NCBI RefSeq assembly: GCF_000428065.1
Contig: NZ_ATZF01000001.1
Span: 301,822-365,821, forward strand
From: Shimazuella kribbensis DSM 45090
GTDB taxonomy: Bacteria; Bacillota; Bacilli; Thermoactinomycetales; Thermoactinomycetaceae
Length of the DNA: 64,000 nucleotides
Direction: 5' to 3'
This document shows, piece by piece, positions 27,601 to 36,205 of this stretch; within the stretch, counting starts at the first letter, position 1, and each line of letters opens with the position of its first letter. The notes beneath the pieces were generated by a model that ran no database searches, was not told the origin of the DNA, and saw only the letters and a program-made list of their open reading frames with translations. A program made the translations under genes and the position numbers.

Positions 27601-27631
27601 CCCAACAGCATTTTTGTCTGTTTGCTGTGGG
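27601..27631 (-). promoter_or_regulatory. Leader hairpin of the precursor mRNA
   Basis: In the minus-strand transcript, CCCACAGCA pairs with TGCTGTTGGG with one bulged base. It falls between the predicted transcription start and the ribosome binding site of the precursor gene. A stabilising or regulatory role is inferred. Confidence 0.45.
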
Positions 27632-27643
27632 ACTGACAACTTC

Positions 27644-27672
27644 ATTGTACAGGGTTACAAACAAAAAATCAA
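27644..27672 (-). promoter_or_regulatory. Sigma-A-type promoter of the precursor gene
   Basis: On the minus strand, TTGATT (27672-27667) and TACAAT (27649-27644) are separated by exactly 17 bases. This strongly supports independent transcription of the precursor, about 75 bases upstream of its ATG. Confidence 0.72.
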
Positions 27673-27723
27673 TATGTTTTGAAAACTTTTTTTCCTATTT
27701 TCTGCTTGATTCATACATTTTAT

Positions 27724-27752
27724 TAGACAAATTATAGAATAAGATATATAAT
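27724..27752 (+). promoter_or_regulatory. Sigma-A-type promoter of the thiamine-precursor operon
   Basis: TAGACA (27724-27729) and TATAAT (27747-27752) with a 17-base spacer, about 25 bases before the TPP aptamer. It is back-to-back with the precursor promoter. Confidence 0.7.
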
Positions 27753-27778
27753 CCATTTGAAAAATGAATAGAAAAACC

Positions 27779-27868
27779 AGGGGGGCTGGAGATTTGGCCG
27801 GCTGAGATAGTACACCCATGTACTGACCCTTTCACCTGATCCGGATAATGCCGGCGTAGGAAGGACTT
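27779..27868 (+). ncRNA. TPP riboswitch (THI box)
   Basis: The aptamer core is clear: GGGGGGCTGG, GGCTGAGATAGTACAC, GTACTGACCCTTTCACCTGAT, CCGGATAATGCCGGCGTAGGAAGG. It matches the consensus CTGAGA...ACCTGATCTGGATAATGCCAGCGTAGGGA. It precedes the thiamine-precursor transporter, and a terminator follows, so TPP should shut the operon off. Confidence 0.95.
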
Positions 27869-27888
27869 GTGTTTTTTTGTGTGCGTCT

Positions 27889-27917
27889 AAACCATCCTTG
27901 GATCAGGATGGTTTTTT
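27889..27917 (+). terminator. TPP-riboswitch terminator
   Basis: AACCATCC pairs with GGATGGTT across an 8-base loop, followed by TTTTATTTT, between the aptamer and the thiY start. Confidence 0.88.
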
Positions 27918-27939
27918 ATTTTACTTAGGAGGGTTTAGG

Positions 27940-28941
27940 TTGAACGGTAAAAAGCTTGGCATTATTGGGTTTATCGTAGTTCTTTTCTTAGGATTGGTTG
28001 CTTGTTCAACGGAAAGCGCAGAGAAAAAAGAAAAAGAAGTGACGGTTGTATTGGATTGGACCCCAAATACCAATCACACAGGCCTTTACGTTGCACAAGT
28101 AAAACAATATTTTAAACAAGCTGGATTACATGTTCGTATCATTCAGCCGGGTAAATCTACCGCAGAGCAGTTAGTAGCTTCGGGGAAAGCTGATTTTGGC
28201 GTGAGCTATCAAGAAGGAGTTACGCAAGCGAGAGTGGCAGGAGTACCAGTTGTATCGATCGCAGCTGTGATTCAACACAATACTTCTGGATTTGCTTCTC
28301 TCCCAAAATCCAATATCAAAACAGCGAAAGATTTTGAAGGAAAAGAATATGGAGGGTTCGGTTCTCCTGTAGAAAAAGCAATGATACAGTCTCTGATGGA
28401 GAAACAGCAAGGGGATATAAACAAAGTCAAAATTACCAATGCAGGTTCTACTGATTTTTTTACAGCCATACAGCAAGGGATTGACTTTTATTGGATTTAT
28501 TACGGATGGCAGGGGATCGAAGCAGAACAAAAGGGCATCAAACTTAACATGATTTATCTTGCGGAACAGTCCAAAGAATTGGATTACTATACACCAGTTC
28601 TCATCACTTCTGAATCCAAAATCAAACAAGATCCAACAACAGTAAAAGCATTTATGCAAGCAGTGAGCAAAGGATATGAATTTGCCATTTCCCAACCTGA
28701 GAAAGCAGCAGACATTTTGGTGAAACAAAATCCTTCATTGGATAGCAAATTGGTTCATCAAAGTCAAAAATGGCTGAGTGACAAATATCAAGCGGATGCG
28801 AAAAGCTGGGGTGTTCAAAAAGAATCGGTATGGAGTGGATATGCCAAATGGATGAAAGATCATAAATTACTAGAAGGAAATTTTGATCCGAAAAAAGCTT
28901 TCACCAATCAATTTATTCCTCAAGAAGGAGAGAAAAAATGA
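27940..28941 (+). CDS. thiY: HMP/thiamine-precursor ABC substrate-binding lipoprotein
   Basis: A 333-residue NMT1/THI5-like binding protein. Signal peptide with lipobox LVAC at about residues 18-21; the mature domain starts VTVVLDWTPNTNHTGLYVAQ, the hallmark of ThiY-type pyrimidine-binding proteins, and contains GFGSPVEKAMIQ and FYWIYYGWQGIEA. It delivers hydroxymethyl- or formylamino-pyrimidine for thiamine synthesis. The start is TTG 27940 after AGGAGGG, since the upstream frame runs through the riboswitch terminator. First gene of a four-gene operon controlled by TPP. Confidence 0.93.
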   Translation: MNGKKLGIIGFIVVLFLGLVACSTESAEKKEKEVTVVLDWTPNTNHTGLYVAQVKQYFKQAGLHVRIIQPGKSTAEQLVASGKADFGVSYQEGVTQARVAGVPVVSIAAVIQHNTSGFASLPKSNIKTAKDFEGKEYGGFGSPVEKAMIQSLMEKQQGDINKVKITNAGSTDFFTAIQQGIDFYWIYYGWQGIEAEQKGIKLNMIYLAEQSKELDYYTPVLITSESKIKQDPTTVKAFMQAVSKGYEFAISQPEKAADILVKQNPSLDSKLVHQSQKWLSDKYQADAKSWGVQKESVWSGYAKWMKDHKLLEGNFDPKKAFTNQFIPQEGEKK

Positions 28942-29228
28942 ATACCTTACTTAGCATTCAAATATTACCACAAGACAAAGATAGATCTATTTCTATTGCG
29001 CTCATAGACGAAGCAATAAAAATGATACAAGCATCTGGTTTAAACTATCGTGTGGGAGCTTTGGATACCGTTGTGGAAGGAGACTGGGAGTCGCTTTTGC
29101 AGCTGATAACGGATATGAACAACCGAGTGTTGGATTTAGGTGCTACCCAAACAATGTTTCAAATGAAGCTCCTTCATAAACCTGAAGGAATTACCATCTC
29201 TACCTTGACTCATAAATATGACGAATAA
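28938..29228 (+). CDS. Thiamine-binding MTH1187/YqgV-family protein
   Basis: A 96-residue single-domain protein of the thiamine_BP (DUF77, MTH1187) family. Visible features are LLSIQILPQDKDRS, IKMIQASGLNYRVGALDTVVEG and VLDLGATQTMFQMKL. Relatives bind thiamine or its pyrimidine and are often encoded with ThiXYZ-type transporters. It overlaps thiY by 4 bases and thiX by 11, so all are co-translated. Confidence 0.88.
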   Translation: MNTLLSIQILPQDKDRSISIALIDEAIKMIQASGLNYRVGALDTVVEGDWESLLQLITDMNNRVLDLGATQTMFQMKLLHKPEGITISTLTHKYDE

Positions 29229-29979
29229 CAAACATTCGGTATCCTCCTTATTGCTTTCTCTTGTTGTCTTAATCATGATTTGGGAAGCTGTCACCTACTT
29301 TGGGGATTTTCCTGTTTGGCAATTGCCAAGTCCTTTTCAGGTGGGGAAGGAAATGTGGCAATCCTTAAAAAGTAGTTCTTATCTTGTAGATGTGAGAGCT
29401 ACGTTTATCATTGCTGGTCTTGGATTTTTATTTAGCATTTTGGTAGGAGTGGGCGTAGCTGTATTGCTTTATTTTTCGCCTTGGTTAAAAAAAATGGTGA
29501 CACCACTACTCTTATTCAGTCAAAACATACCAATTATTGTGTTAGCACCTTTGCTGGTGATCTGGTTTGGTTTTGGTGTAACTGCAAAGCTCTTCGTGGT
29601 CGTATTGGTTTGTTTTTTTCCTATTACCATCTCCTTGCTCGATGCTTTTGAACAAGTGAACCACAACTTATTACGATACATGGAGATGTCTGGGGCGACA
29701 AAATGGGAAAAATTTCGATATCTTGTTTTTCCATCTGCTATCCCTGTTTTATTTTCTAGCTGCAAACTATCTGCCACTTATAGTGTCATGGGGGCTGTAG
29801 TTGCAGAATGGCTGGGAACTGAGCACGGGATAGGGATGGTGATGACTCAATCGGCAAGTTCATTTCGGACAGATCGAGTTTTTGTCGCTATTCTAACCAT
29901 TGTTTGTTTAAGCGCCTGCTTCTATATATGTATTCGTGTATTAGAAAATTGGTGGAAGCACAAGAGGAAATGGATATGA
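29218..29979 (+). CDS. thiX: Thiamine-precursor ABC transporter permease
   Basis: A 253-residue SsuC/ThiX-type permease with six predicted membrane helices. The EAA loop is visible as YMEMSGATKWEKFRYLVFPSAI with AEWLGTEHGIGMVM after it. Together with ThiY and ThiZ it would import the pyrimidine precursor. Start ATG 29218 overlaps the preceding gene. Assignment rests on the TPP riboswitch and the ThiY neighbour. Confidence 0.9.
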   Translation: MTNNKHSVSSLLLSLVVLIMIWEAVTYFGDFPVWQLPSPFQVGKEMWQSLKSSSYLVDVRATFIIAGLGFLFSILVGVGVAVLLYFSPWLKKMVTPLLLFSQNIPIIVLAPLLVIWFGFGVTAKLFVVVLVCFFPITISLLDAFEQVNHNLLRYMEMSGATKWEKFRYLVFPSAIPVLFSSCKLSATYSVMGAVVAEWLGTEHGIGMVMTQSASSFRTDRVFVAILTIVCLSACFYICIRVLENWWKHKRKWI

Positions 29980-30716
29980 GCAATGTAAGATTAGATCAGG
30001 TTTCGTTTCGGTACAAAGGGCAGTCGCAATGGTTGATAGATCAAGTATCACTGGAAGTGAAATCAGGATCATCCGTTAGTATTTTAGGACCATCAGGATG
30101 TGGGAAAAGTACACTATTTTATTTACTTGGGGCTCTTTATCCTCCTGAATCGGGAAAGATATGGATCAATGAAAAAGAAATAACAAAGCGTGGTTTGGTA
30201 GGATATATGCCCCAAGATAGTTCTTTGTTCCCGTGGATGACCGTGAAAGAGAATATTTTGTTTGGAGGAAAACTTGGAAGATCTCAACTTTCCTTTCCTT
30301 TGATGCATTGGCTTGAAAAAGCTGATTTAGCGCAAGTAGCCAATCACTATCCTCATCAGTTATCTGGTGGTATGCAGCAACGAGTGTCCTTTTTGCGGGC
30401 ATTGGCCAGTGGCCAATCTTTCATCTGCTTGGATGAGCCGTTCGCTTCTCTCGATGCATTCACTCGTCAAAAGATGCAGCAATGGTTAGCTAGTCTAATG
30501 GATAACGATCAAACTTTTCTATTAATCACGCATCAAATTGAAGAAGCAGTTTTACTCACAGATCGAATTCTCCTTTTTCCTACTCTATTAAAAAATAATC
30601 CAGAGGAGATCATCAATCCTTTTTCACGATCGGAGCGATTTCAAGCTCGGGAAACAACTGGTTTTTGGGAGTTTGTTCAAAAAATAGAATACCAACTAAA
30701 AAAACAACATACCTAA
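29976..30716 (+). CDS. thiZ: Thiamine-precursor ABC transporter ATP-binding protein
   Basis: A 246-residue ABC ATPase. Walker A GPSGCGKST, Q-loop YMPQDSSLFPWMTV, signature LSGGMQQRVSFLRAL, Walker B FICLDEPFASLDAF and switch LLITHQIEEA are all intact. ATG 29976 overlaps the thiX stop by 4 bases with AGAGGA 7 bases upstream, so it is preferred to an earlier ATG at 29904 inside thiX. A terminator follows. Confidence 0.92.
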   Translation: MSNVRLDQVSFRYKGQSQWLIDQVSLEVKSGSSVSILGPSGCGKSTLFYLLGALYPPESGKIWINEKEITKRGLVGYMPQDSSLFPWMTVKENILFGGKLGRSQLSFPLMHWLEKADLAQVANHYPHQLSGGMQQRVSFLRALASGQSFICLDEPFASLDAFTRQKMQQWLASLMDNDQTFLLITHQIEEAVLLTDRILLFPTLLKNNPEEIINPFSRSERFQARETTGFWEFVQKIEYQLKKQHT

Positions 30717-30736
30717 TTGGGTCTGTTGTTTTTTGT
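30701..30736. terminator. Terminator of the thi operon
   Basis: AAAACAACA pairs with TGTTGTTTT, T-rich on both strands, overlapping the thiZ stop and facing the convergent DUF441 gene. Confidence 0.78.
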
Positions 30737-30746
30737 TTTAAAATCG

Positions 30747-31202
30747 CTATCTAGCCAGATATTGAAAAATTTTCAATAAAAACGCAGTTATTCCTGCAGC
30801 CATGAGGGGACCTACAGGAATACCACGCATAAATACAATTCCAACGATGGAACCAACTACAAGACCAATGACTAATTGGGGATCTAATTTAAGTAAATCC
30901 AATCCTTTTCCATTCATATAAGTAGCAAGGACACCTCCAACAAGTGCAAGTATCCCTGGTAGTGTCGTGAAAATTTGAGCGATATCTTTTATGGAAACTT
31001 TTCCAGATGCAAAGGGGACGAGAACAGCAATGGTAAGAAACAACAAACCAAACTCCAGACCTCGCCTTTCTACACCAGAAAAGAAATGTTGCAGGTTAAG
31101 AAGTTTTAAAATAAGCAGAAAACTCGCTGCAGTTGCAATGATAGGAGAGCGTCCAATTAATCCAACTATAATAAGCAAGACGAGTAATAAGTTTGCATAC
31201 AT
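30747..31202 (-). CDS. DUF441 membrane protein (YtwI-like)
   Basis: A 151-residue, very hydrophobic protein with about four membrane helices. [34 protein letters not shown] and [16 protein letters not shown] match the DUF441/YtwI family, whose function is unknown. ATG at 31202 with AGGAGCATTTGT upstream. Monocistronic or following the com genes. Confidence 0.87.
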   Translation of the reverse strand: MYANLLLVLLIIVGLIGRSPIIATAASFLLILKLLNLQHFFSGVERRGLEFGLLFLTIAVLVPFASGKVSIKDIAQIFTTLPGILALVGGVLATYMNGKGLDLLKLDPQLVIGLVVGSIVGIVFMRGIPVGPLMAAGITAFLLKIFQYLAR

Positions 31203-31257
31203 ACAAATGCTCCTATCGGAGAAGACATGTTACCAATGTATGTACAAGCAGCAAAAC

Positions 31258-31968
31258 TTATGAATCAAGCGATATAATACCTTTGTTTACCATTGGTACA
31301 ATATCATAACAATTCATCTGAAGGCAGTCCTCTATATCATTTGGTTTATCAATGGTTCTTAGCCTTCGAGATGATTTACTGTGCCTTAACAAAGCAAAAT
31401 CATTCTGCTGGATAAGAGGGAAAGAATGACTTAATAAAAGTCCAGCATCATCTAATTGTGCGTTATATTGATTTGTAAGAAGAGAAGCAAGGTAACCCGC
31501 AGCAGCACTGTCTTCCAATGAGAATTCTCCTCTCGTTCCAGAGCAAAAAATAACAATATCTTTTTGGAAACTAGCAGCTTTTTTGGCACAGGATTCAGCA
31601 TTGACAAAAGCACCAATTAGCAAATGATCTGCTGGGTTTGATAGTACAATTGCTTGTGTTCCGTTTCGTGTCCGAAAAACAATTGTCCTTCCAGCTAATT
31701 TTTCTACTCGGTATTCATAAGGAGAATTTCCCATGTCGAATGATTCGGGTTTCAATCCGTTGTCTTCACCTGCTATCCATACATTTGAATCTTTAAAAGT
31801 GAGGGCTTCTTCAATCGTTCTCACTGGTACTATCTGCTTTGCACCATGTGCCATTGCCGTCACAATACTGGTTGTAGCACGGAGGATATCTAATACGATT
31901 ACTGTTTTTCCTTGTAAAATCTCAGTGTAATCTCTTTCTTCTGGGTACAAAATGATGGATACATTCAT
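31258..31968 (-). CDS. comB: 2-phosphosulfolactate phosphatase (ComB family)
   Basis: A 236-residue ComB-type phosphatase. It shows the N-terminal VIVLDILRATTSIVTAMAHG motif, AGEDNGLKPESFDMGNSP and the FCSGTRGEFSLEDSAAAGYL stretch. The family converts 2-phospho-3-sulfolactate to 3-sulfolactate. The homologous Bacillus pair (yitC/yitD) makes the sulfolactate that accumulates in spores. It overlaps the synthase stop by 4 bases. Confidence 0.92.
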   Translation of the reverse strand: MNVSIILYPEERDYTEILQGKTVIVLDILRATTSIVTAMAHGAKQIVPVRTIEEALTFKDSNVWIAGEDNGLKPESFDMGNSPYEYRVEKLAGRTIVFRTRNGTQAIVLSNPADHLLIGAFVNAESCAKKAASFQKDIVIFCSGTRGEFSLEDSAAAGYLASLLTNQYNAQLDDAGLLLSHSFPLIQQNDFALLRHSKSSRRLRTIDKPNDIEDCLQMNCYDIVPMVNKGIISLDS

Positions 31969-32732
31969 GATGGATTCCTCTTTTGTAACAAAGTATCTGC
32001 TCGAAGACCTTGCCGGAGCGATTCAACCGAAAGGATGTCAGCTGGTGCGATGTTACCTAAATTGACATCTGTTCCACAAAGTTCAATCATTTTTACTTGT
32101 TGTCCCTTTTTAGGAGTTTCCCAAATGCATTTGGAGTTATCTATTGTACGCAGTACTTCTTTCACATAGGTGATATCCACTTCACCTTGTTTGTTATATA
32201 TTCCAATATCCTCTCCAGTCTCTCGGCCTTCAATAATAACAAAGGATGCGCCTGCCTTTCTATCTGCTGTGAATTGATCTATTAACATATGTTGTTCTGT
32301 TTTACTGCCAGCCTGTTTTTTTCCGATTTCTGTTATGACCTGAAATTTTTTATCGATTGCATCTCGGATAAGTAGATTTCTCTCGTCTGGAAGGTAATCG
32401 ACCACCCCGTTGGAGATTTCGATCCACTCAAAACCAAATTGTTGTAACCATTGGAAATAGGGATTTACCTTTTTTTCTAGATATGCAATCTCGAAAAATG
32501 TCCCGCCTGGATAGATCGCAACATTGTATTTTTTTGCTAATGCTATTTTTTTGGAAGCAATTTTTTCTGGTGTAAGAGCTAAGGTCCCAAACCCAAGCTT
32601 GATAAAGTCAATGTATGGAGCTGCTAGAGAGAGCAAATCTTCAAATGCTTGGATACCAAGACCTTTGTCCATCACCATCGTTACACCATTGGCTCGTGGC
32701 TTTACAAATCTTTCAGAAATCGTCCATTCCAT
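31965..32732 (-). CDS. comA: Phosphosulfolactate synthase (ComA family)
   Basis: A 255-residue ComA-type TIM-barrel enzyme that adds sulfite to phosphoenolpyruvate. Visible segments are MVMDKGLGIQAFEDLL, DFIKLGFGTLALTP, YPGGTFFEIAYLE, WIEISNGVVDYL and EGRETGEDIGIYNKQG. It is translated just ahead of comB with a 4-base overlap. This comA is unrelated to the competence regulator of the same name. In a spore former the product is probably 3-sulfolactate. Confidence 0.92.
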   Translation of the reverse strand: MEWTISERFVKPRANGVTMVMDKGLGIQAFEDLLSLAAPYIDFIKLGFGTLALTPEKIASKKIALAKKYNVAIYPGGTFFEIAYLEKKVNPYFQWLQQFGFEWIEISNGVVDYLPDERNLLIRDAIDKKFQVITEIGKKQAGSKTEQHMLIDQFTADRKAGASFVIIEGRETGEDIGIYNKQGEVDITYVKEVLRTIDNSKCIWETPKKGQQVKMIELCGTDVNLGNIAPADILSVESLRQGLRADTLLQKRNPS

Positions 32733-32771
32733 TTTATAGATTCCCCCTTAGTCTTATTGTATCTTAACCAG

Positions 32772-34022
32772 TTAAGAGGGATGCAGCTGTTTTTTTACGA
32801 CAAGTATACGAGATCGATCATCTTTTCCGCGTATGCGTTGAGGGCGATGTATCAAGACAAAACTTAGGACCAATCCCAACAAAATAAGGCCTGATGTACC
32901 AAAATATAGGACAAATGGTCTTGATGACAATGCTCCAAAAACAGGAGGACCTAAGGCGACTCCAAAAAATCGTACACTACTATACAATGAGGTGATCATT
33001 CCTCGTTCTTTTAAACGAATTGCAGATGTAATCATCATATTTAAACAAGGTAAAATCAATCCTGCACCTGTGCCAATTACAGCAAAAAGGCCAATCACCA
33101 CAAAGCGATGCTGAGTCCATGGAGCGACCAGCATAGGAACGGATAATAAGATAAGTCCAATTAAAATATAGTGTTTCATTTTGCCGATCTGATCTTTGAT
33201 GTGGTTTCCAGTTAAATAGGACGTAATACAAAGGGCTAAAAGAGGTATGGCAAGAAAAAGTCCCTTTTTTATACCTGTCATACCATACGAATTCTCTAAA
33301 AAATGGGAGAGCGCAAAAAGTGTTCCAAACATCGTGAACATCGTTATTGCTCCAACATAAAAAGCAATGCTGAGCCATCGTCCGTGATGACGGAAAATAT
33401 GTTTTATTTGATTTAAATAAGCATGTATTTTTGGAGCGTCTTCCATCTTTGGTTCTTGTATCAGTCTCCAAAGGGAAATAGCAGCAGGAATACAAAGAAT
33501 CGGAAATACAAAAAACATTGCATACCAACTTATGAGTGCAATTACTGAACCAAGAATGGGGCTTATTACTTTTCCCATTCCATTTGCTGCTTCTATTGTA
33601 CCAAGTGCTCTACTTCGCTCTGCATTTTCAAACAAATCACTGGTAAGTACCATCGCAATCGGAGCAGTACCTGCGGCACCGATTCCTTGGATGACTCTTG
33701 TAGCAAGAAGCAAACCAAAGCCCCCGCCCATGATGGCCACTAGACCAGCTAGGACTCCTCCGATTCCATAGAGAAGGAGGCTAAATATAATCACTTTTTT
33801 TCTTCCGATTCGATCTGCTAGAAATCCAGCTATTGGGATCATACAGGCAGCAGGAAAAGAGAATAAAGTAATAAGTAAACCCACTTTAGATGGACTTATT
33901 CCATAAACACTTTGGATAGTGGAGAAAACAGGAATAAGCATGGAATTGCCGAGAACCATTACGATAGGAATACTACATAATGTGAGTAGTGTTCCCCATC
34001 CAGCTTTCTTGGCTGAAATCAT
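32772..34022 (-). CDS. MFS transporter
   Basis: A 416-residue 12-helix major facilitator with the loop 2-3 motif GFLADRIGRKKVIIF and RVIQGIGAAGTAPIAMVL. It resembles Bmr/TetA-like drug exporters. It sits 39 bases upstream of comA on the same strand, so it could be co-transcribed and carry sulfolactate or a precursor, but this is guesswork from position alone. ATG 34022 has AGAGGTG upstream. Confidence 0.85.
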   Translation of the reverse strand: MISAKKAGWGTLLTLCSIPIVMVLGNSMLIPVFSTIQSVYGISPSKVGLLITLFSFPAACMIPIAGFLADRIGRKKVIIFSLLLYGIGGVLAGLVAIMGGGFGLLLATRVIQGIGAAGTAPIAMVLTSDLFENAERSRALGTIEAANGMGKVISPILGSVIALISWYAMFFVFPILCIPAAISLWRLIQEPKMEDAPKIHAYLNQIKHIFRHHGRWLSIAFYVGAITMFTMFGTLFALSHFLENSYGMTGIKKGLFLAIPLLALCITSYLTGNHIKDQIGKMKHYILIGLILLSVPMLVAPWTQHRFVVIGLFAVIGTGAGLILPCLNMMITSAIRLKERGMITSLYSSVRFFGVALGPPVFGALSSRPFVLYFGTSGLILLGLVLSFVLIHRPQRIRGKDDRSRILVVKKQLHPS

Positions 34023-34150
34023 TGGAATGCACCTCTTCTATCGTTCATTGATACTATTTTTTGGATATTCCTGTTTTATATGCATCATGAATGGATAAAT
34101 CTGCATTTGGCGAAACTAGTTTTATCTAATTACGAAAAGGATGATAAGCC

Positions 34151-34552
34151 ATGTATGATCGACTCCGCAGGGAAATATCTTATGTTGAAGGGCTTTTAGA
34201 AGGATCAACAACTGGTAATAGTCCTGATGCTAAAGCACTTTTACGATTGATTGGTGTAGTGGATGAACTAGTAGAAGCAACACAAAAACTAGACATTCGT
34301 CAAGCAGAGTTAGAGGAGTATGCAGAAGCCATTGATGAGGATTTAAATGATTTGGAACTGCTAGTGTATGATGATGAAGAGGATGACGAAGACAGCTATC
34401 TTATCACTTGTCCTGAATGTGGCGAAGATGTAGCTGTAGATCTCGATGATTTAGAAGATGAAGAAATCGATTTGCTATGTCCGAACTGTCATACAACTCT
34501 TACCATTGAAGATGCAAGTGATGCAGAAACATTGGGAGATTTAGAGGATTAA
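34151..34552 (+). CDS. Acidic zinc-ribbon protein with CD1247 N-terminal-like domain
   Basis: A 133-residue acidic protein. The N-terminal helical part (YDRLRREISYVEGLLEGS) resembles the CD1247 N-terminal domain of Firmicutes. The C-terminal part has a zinc-ribbon-like CPECGEDV ... CPNCHTTL set of four cysteines, between Asp/Glu-rich runs. It is monocistronic with a terminator about 100 bases on. Function unknown. Confidence 0.78.
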   Translation: MYDRLRREISYVEGLLEGSTTGNSPDAKALLRLIGVVDELVEATQKLDIRQAELEEYAEAIDEDLNDLELLVYDDEEDDEDSYLITCPECGEDVAVDLDDLEDEEIDLLCPNCHTTLTIEDASDAETLGDLED

Positions 34553-34656
34553 ACTCACAATTACGCCTGCTTAACTTTTGAGAGTATGACCTATATTGTA
34601 AGTTGAGGCAAACTAACATAGAGTGAATCTCGATCTCCATTTTATTCATATTTTCA

Positions 34657-34681
34657 AGCGAGAAGATTTCTCGCTTTTTTT
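34657..34681 (+). terminator. Rho-independent terminator
   Basis: AGCGAGAA and TTCTCGCT form the stem, followed by TTTTTTT. It ends the zinc-ribbon gene transcript. Confidence 0.85.
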
Positions 34682-34742
34682 CATGATACTGCGTCGCAAT
34701 TTTATATTCCAAACCAAGAATATCTGATAATATAAAAATAAT

Positions 34743-34760
34743 AGAAGGTTTCCTTCTTTT
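34743..34760 (+). promoter_or_regulatory. Small hairpin ahead of the repeat-protein gene
   Basis: AGAAGG and CCTTCT flank a short TTT loop and are followed by TTTAG. It lies about 35 bases before the start codon and could be a weak terminator or a leader element. Confidence 0.4.
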
Positions 34761-34792
34761 AGTAGTATTTCCTCAGAGAAAGTGTTAGTAAC

Positions 34793-36178
34793 ATGGCTGT
34801 TCACTTGAACATCTCGGGATCGAACAATACGGATTACTCTGGTCTTCTTACTGCGAAGATCGAAGGAGACAACTACGGCTCCCTTCTTGATGTGCACGAT
34901 TGGGTTGAGATCGAAGGCAACAACCTGAAGCCCATCAAGGCAAAGAAGATCATCATCCATGGTGACAATGAAGGTGATCTGGAAGCCGACGAGGTCCTGA
35001 TCGAGGGCTACAGTAAGGGCTCGATCAAGGCAAAGAAGATCGTCATCCGTTGCGACAGTGAAGGTGATCTGGAAGCCGACGAGGTCCTGATCGAAGGCTA
35101 CAGCAAGGGCTCGATCAAGGCAAAGAAGATCGTCATCCGTTGCGACAGCGAAGGTGATCTGGAAGCCGACGAGGTCCTGATCGAAGGCTACAGCAAGGGT
35201 TCGATCAAGGCAAAGGAAATCGTTATCCGTTGCGACAGTGAAGGTGATCTGGAAGCCGACGAGGTCCTGATCAAAGGCTACAGCAAGGGTTCGATCAAGG
35301 CAAAGGAAATCGTCATCCGTTGCGACAGTGAAGGTGATCTGGAAGCGACTGAGACGGTTGAGATCGAAGGCTACAGCAAGGGCTCGATCAAGGCAAAGAA
35401 GATCGTCATCCGTTGCGACAGCGAAGGTGATCTGGAAGCCGACGAGGTCCTGATCGAAGGCTACAGCAAGGGTTCAATCAAGGCAAAGAAGATCGTCATT
35501 CGTTGCGACAGCGAAGGTGATCTGGAAGCCGACGAGGTCCTGATCGAAGGCTACAGCAAGGGCTCGATCAAGGCAAAGAAGATCGCCATTAGTTGCGACA
35601 GTGAAGGTGATCTGGAAGCTGACGAGGTCCTGATCGAAGGCTACAGCAAGGGTTCGATCAAGGCAAAGAAGATCGTTATCCGTTGTGACAGCGAAGGTGA
35701 TCTGGAAGCCGACGAGGTCCTGATCGAAGGCTACAGCAAGGGTTCGATCAAGAAAGCCCAGATCGTCACTATCGGTAACTGCAACGCAGCCTTGGTTAAG
35801 GCGGAACAGCAGGTGTCCCTCTATGCGAATATCCGTGGCGGAGATGTTTTCGCCGGTGAGATTACGTATGCAGGATTCAAGATCACTGCTGGTCTTCTCC
35901 GCGCGATGTCTACCAATGAGGTGATCCAGCACAAGTACGATGCTGGCATGGTCAATGGACTGCGTTTGTCCAAGACGCTCACCTTGACTTGTATCTCCGA
36001 ACAAGAAAAGTGGGAGATCGAGGCTCAGGGTGTTGTCAACGAGCTGAAGGTTGACACTGGTGATCGTCTTTCTAAGGAAGCAGTCCTCCGGTTGCGGTAT
36101 CTGTCTGGAGAGCTGTGCTCCATCGGGACCTCGATTGTTCGTGCTTCACGCCGTCGTTGGTGGTGGCCGTTTAGCTGA
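34793..36178 (+). CDS. Bactofilin-like beta-helix protein with nine 30-residue repeats
   Basis: A 461-residue protein. Residues about 60-330 consist of nine nearly identical 30-residue units of the form EGDLEADEVLIEGYSKGSIK plus AKKIVIRCDS. Unit 5 has a one-residue insertion (ATETVEIEGY). The alternating G-D/S-I-x-A-x-x-V-x-I rhythm resembles bactofilins, which form right-handed beta-helices and polymerise. After the repeats comes a non-repetitive 130-residue region ending in RASRRRWWWPFS. There is no signal peptide. One cysteine recurs per unit. Coding DNA is G+C-rich against A+T-rich flanks, suggesting transfer. The ribosome binding site is weak (GAGAAAGTG). Confidence 0.8.
   Translation: MAVHLNISGSNNTDYSGLLTAKIEGDNYGSLLDVHDWVEIEGNNLKPIKAKKIIIHGDNEGDLEADEVLIEGYSKGSIKAKKIVIRCDSEGDLEADEVLIEGYSKGSIKAKKIVIRCDSEGDLEADEVLIEGYSKGSIKAKEIVIRCDSEGDLEADEVLIKGYSKGSIKAKEIVIRCDSEGDLEATETVEIEGYSKGSIKAKKIVIRCDSEGDLEADEVLIEGYSKGSIKAKKIVIRCDSEGDLEADEVLIEGYSKGSIKAKKIAISCDSEGDLEADEVLIEGYSKGSIKAKKIVIRCDSEGDLEADEVLIEGYSKGSIKKAQIVTIGNCNAALVKAEQQVSLYANIRGGDVFAGEITYAGFKITAGLLRAMSTNEVIQHKYDAGMVNGLRLSKTLTLTCISEQEKWEIEAQGVVNELKVDTGDRLSKEAVLRLRYLSGELCSIGTSIVRASRRRWWWPFS
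34970..35785 (+). repeat. Nine 90-bp coding tandem repeats
   Basis: GAAGGTGATCTGGAAGCCGA recurs about every 90 bases nine times, with one 93-base unit. Differences between units are mostly silent third-position changes, so the array was amplified recently or is kept uniform by recombination. Confidence 0.9.
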
Positions 36179-36205
36179 TAGAAGGTTCTGAGAGGATACT
36201 ATTAA

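Noticed and set aside
35474-36004. 176-codon antisense frame in the repeat-protein gene
   Set aside because: It is a shadow of the 90-bp repeats on the other strand. It is repetitive for that reason and has no ribosome binding site.
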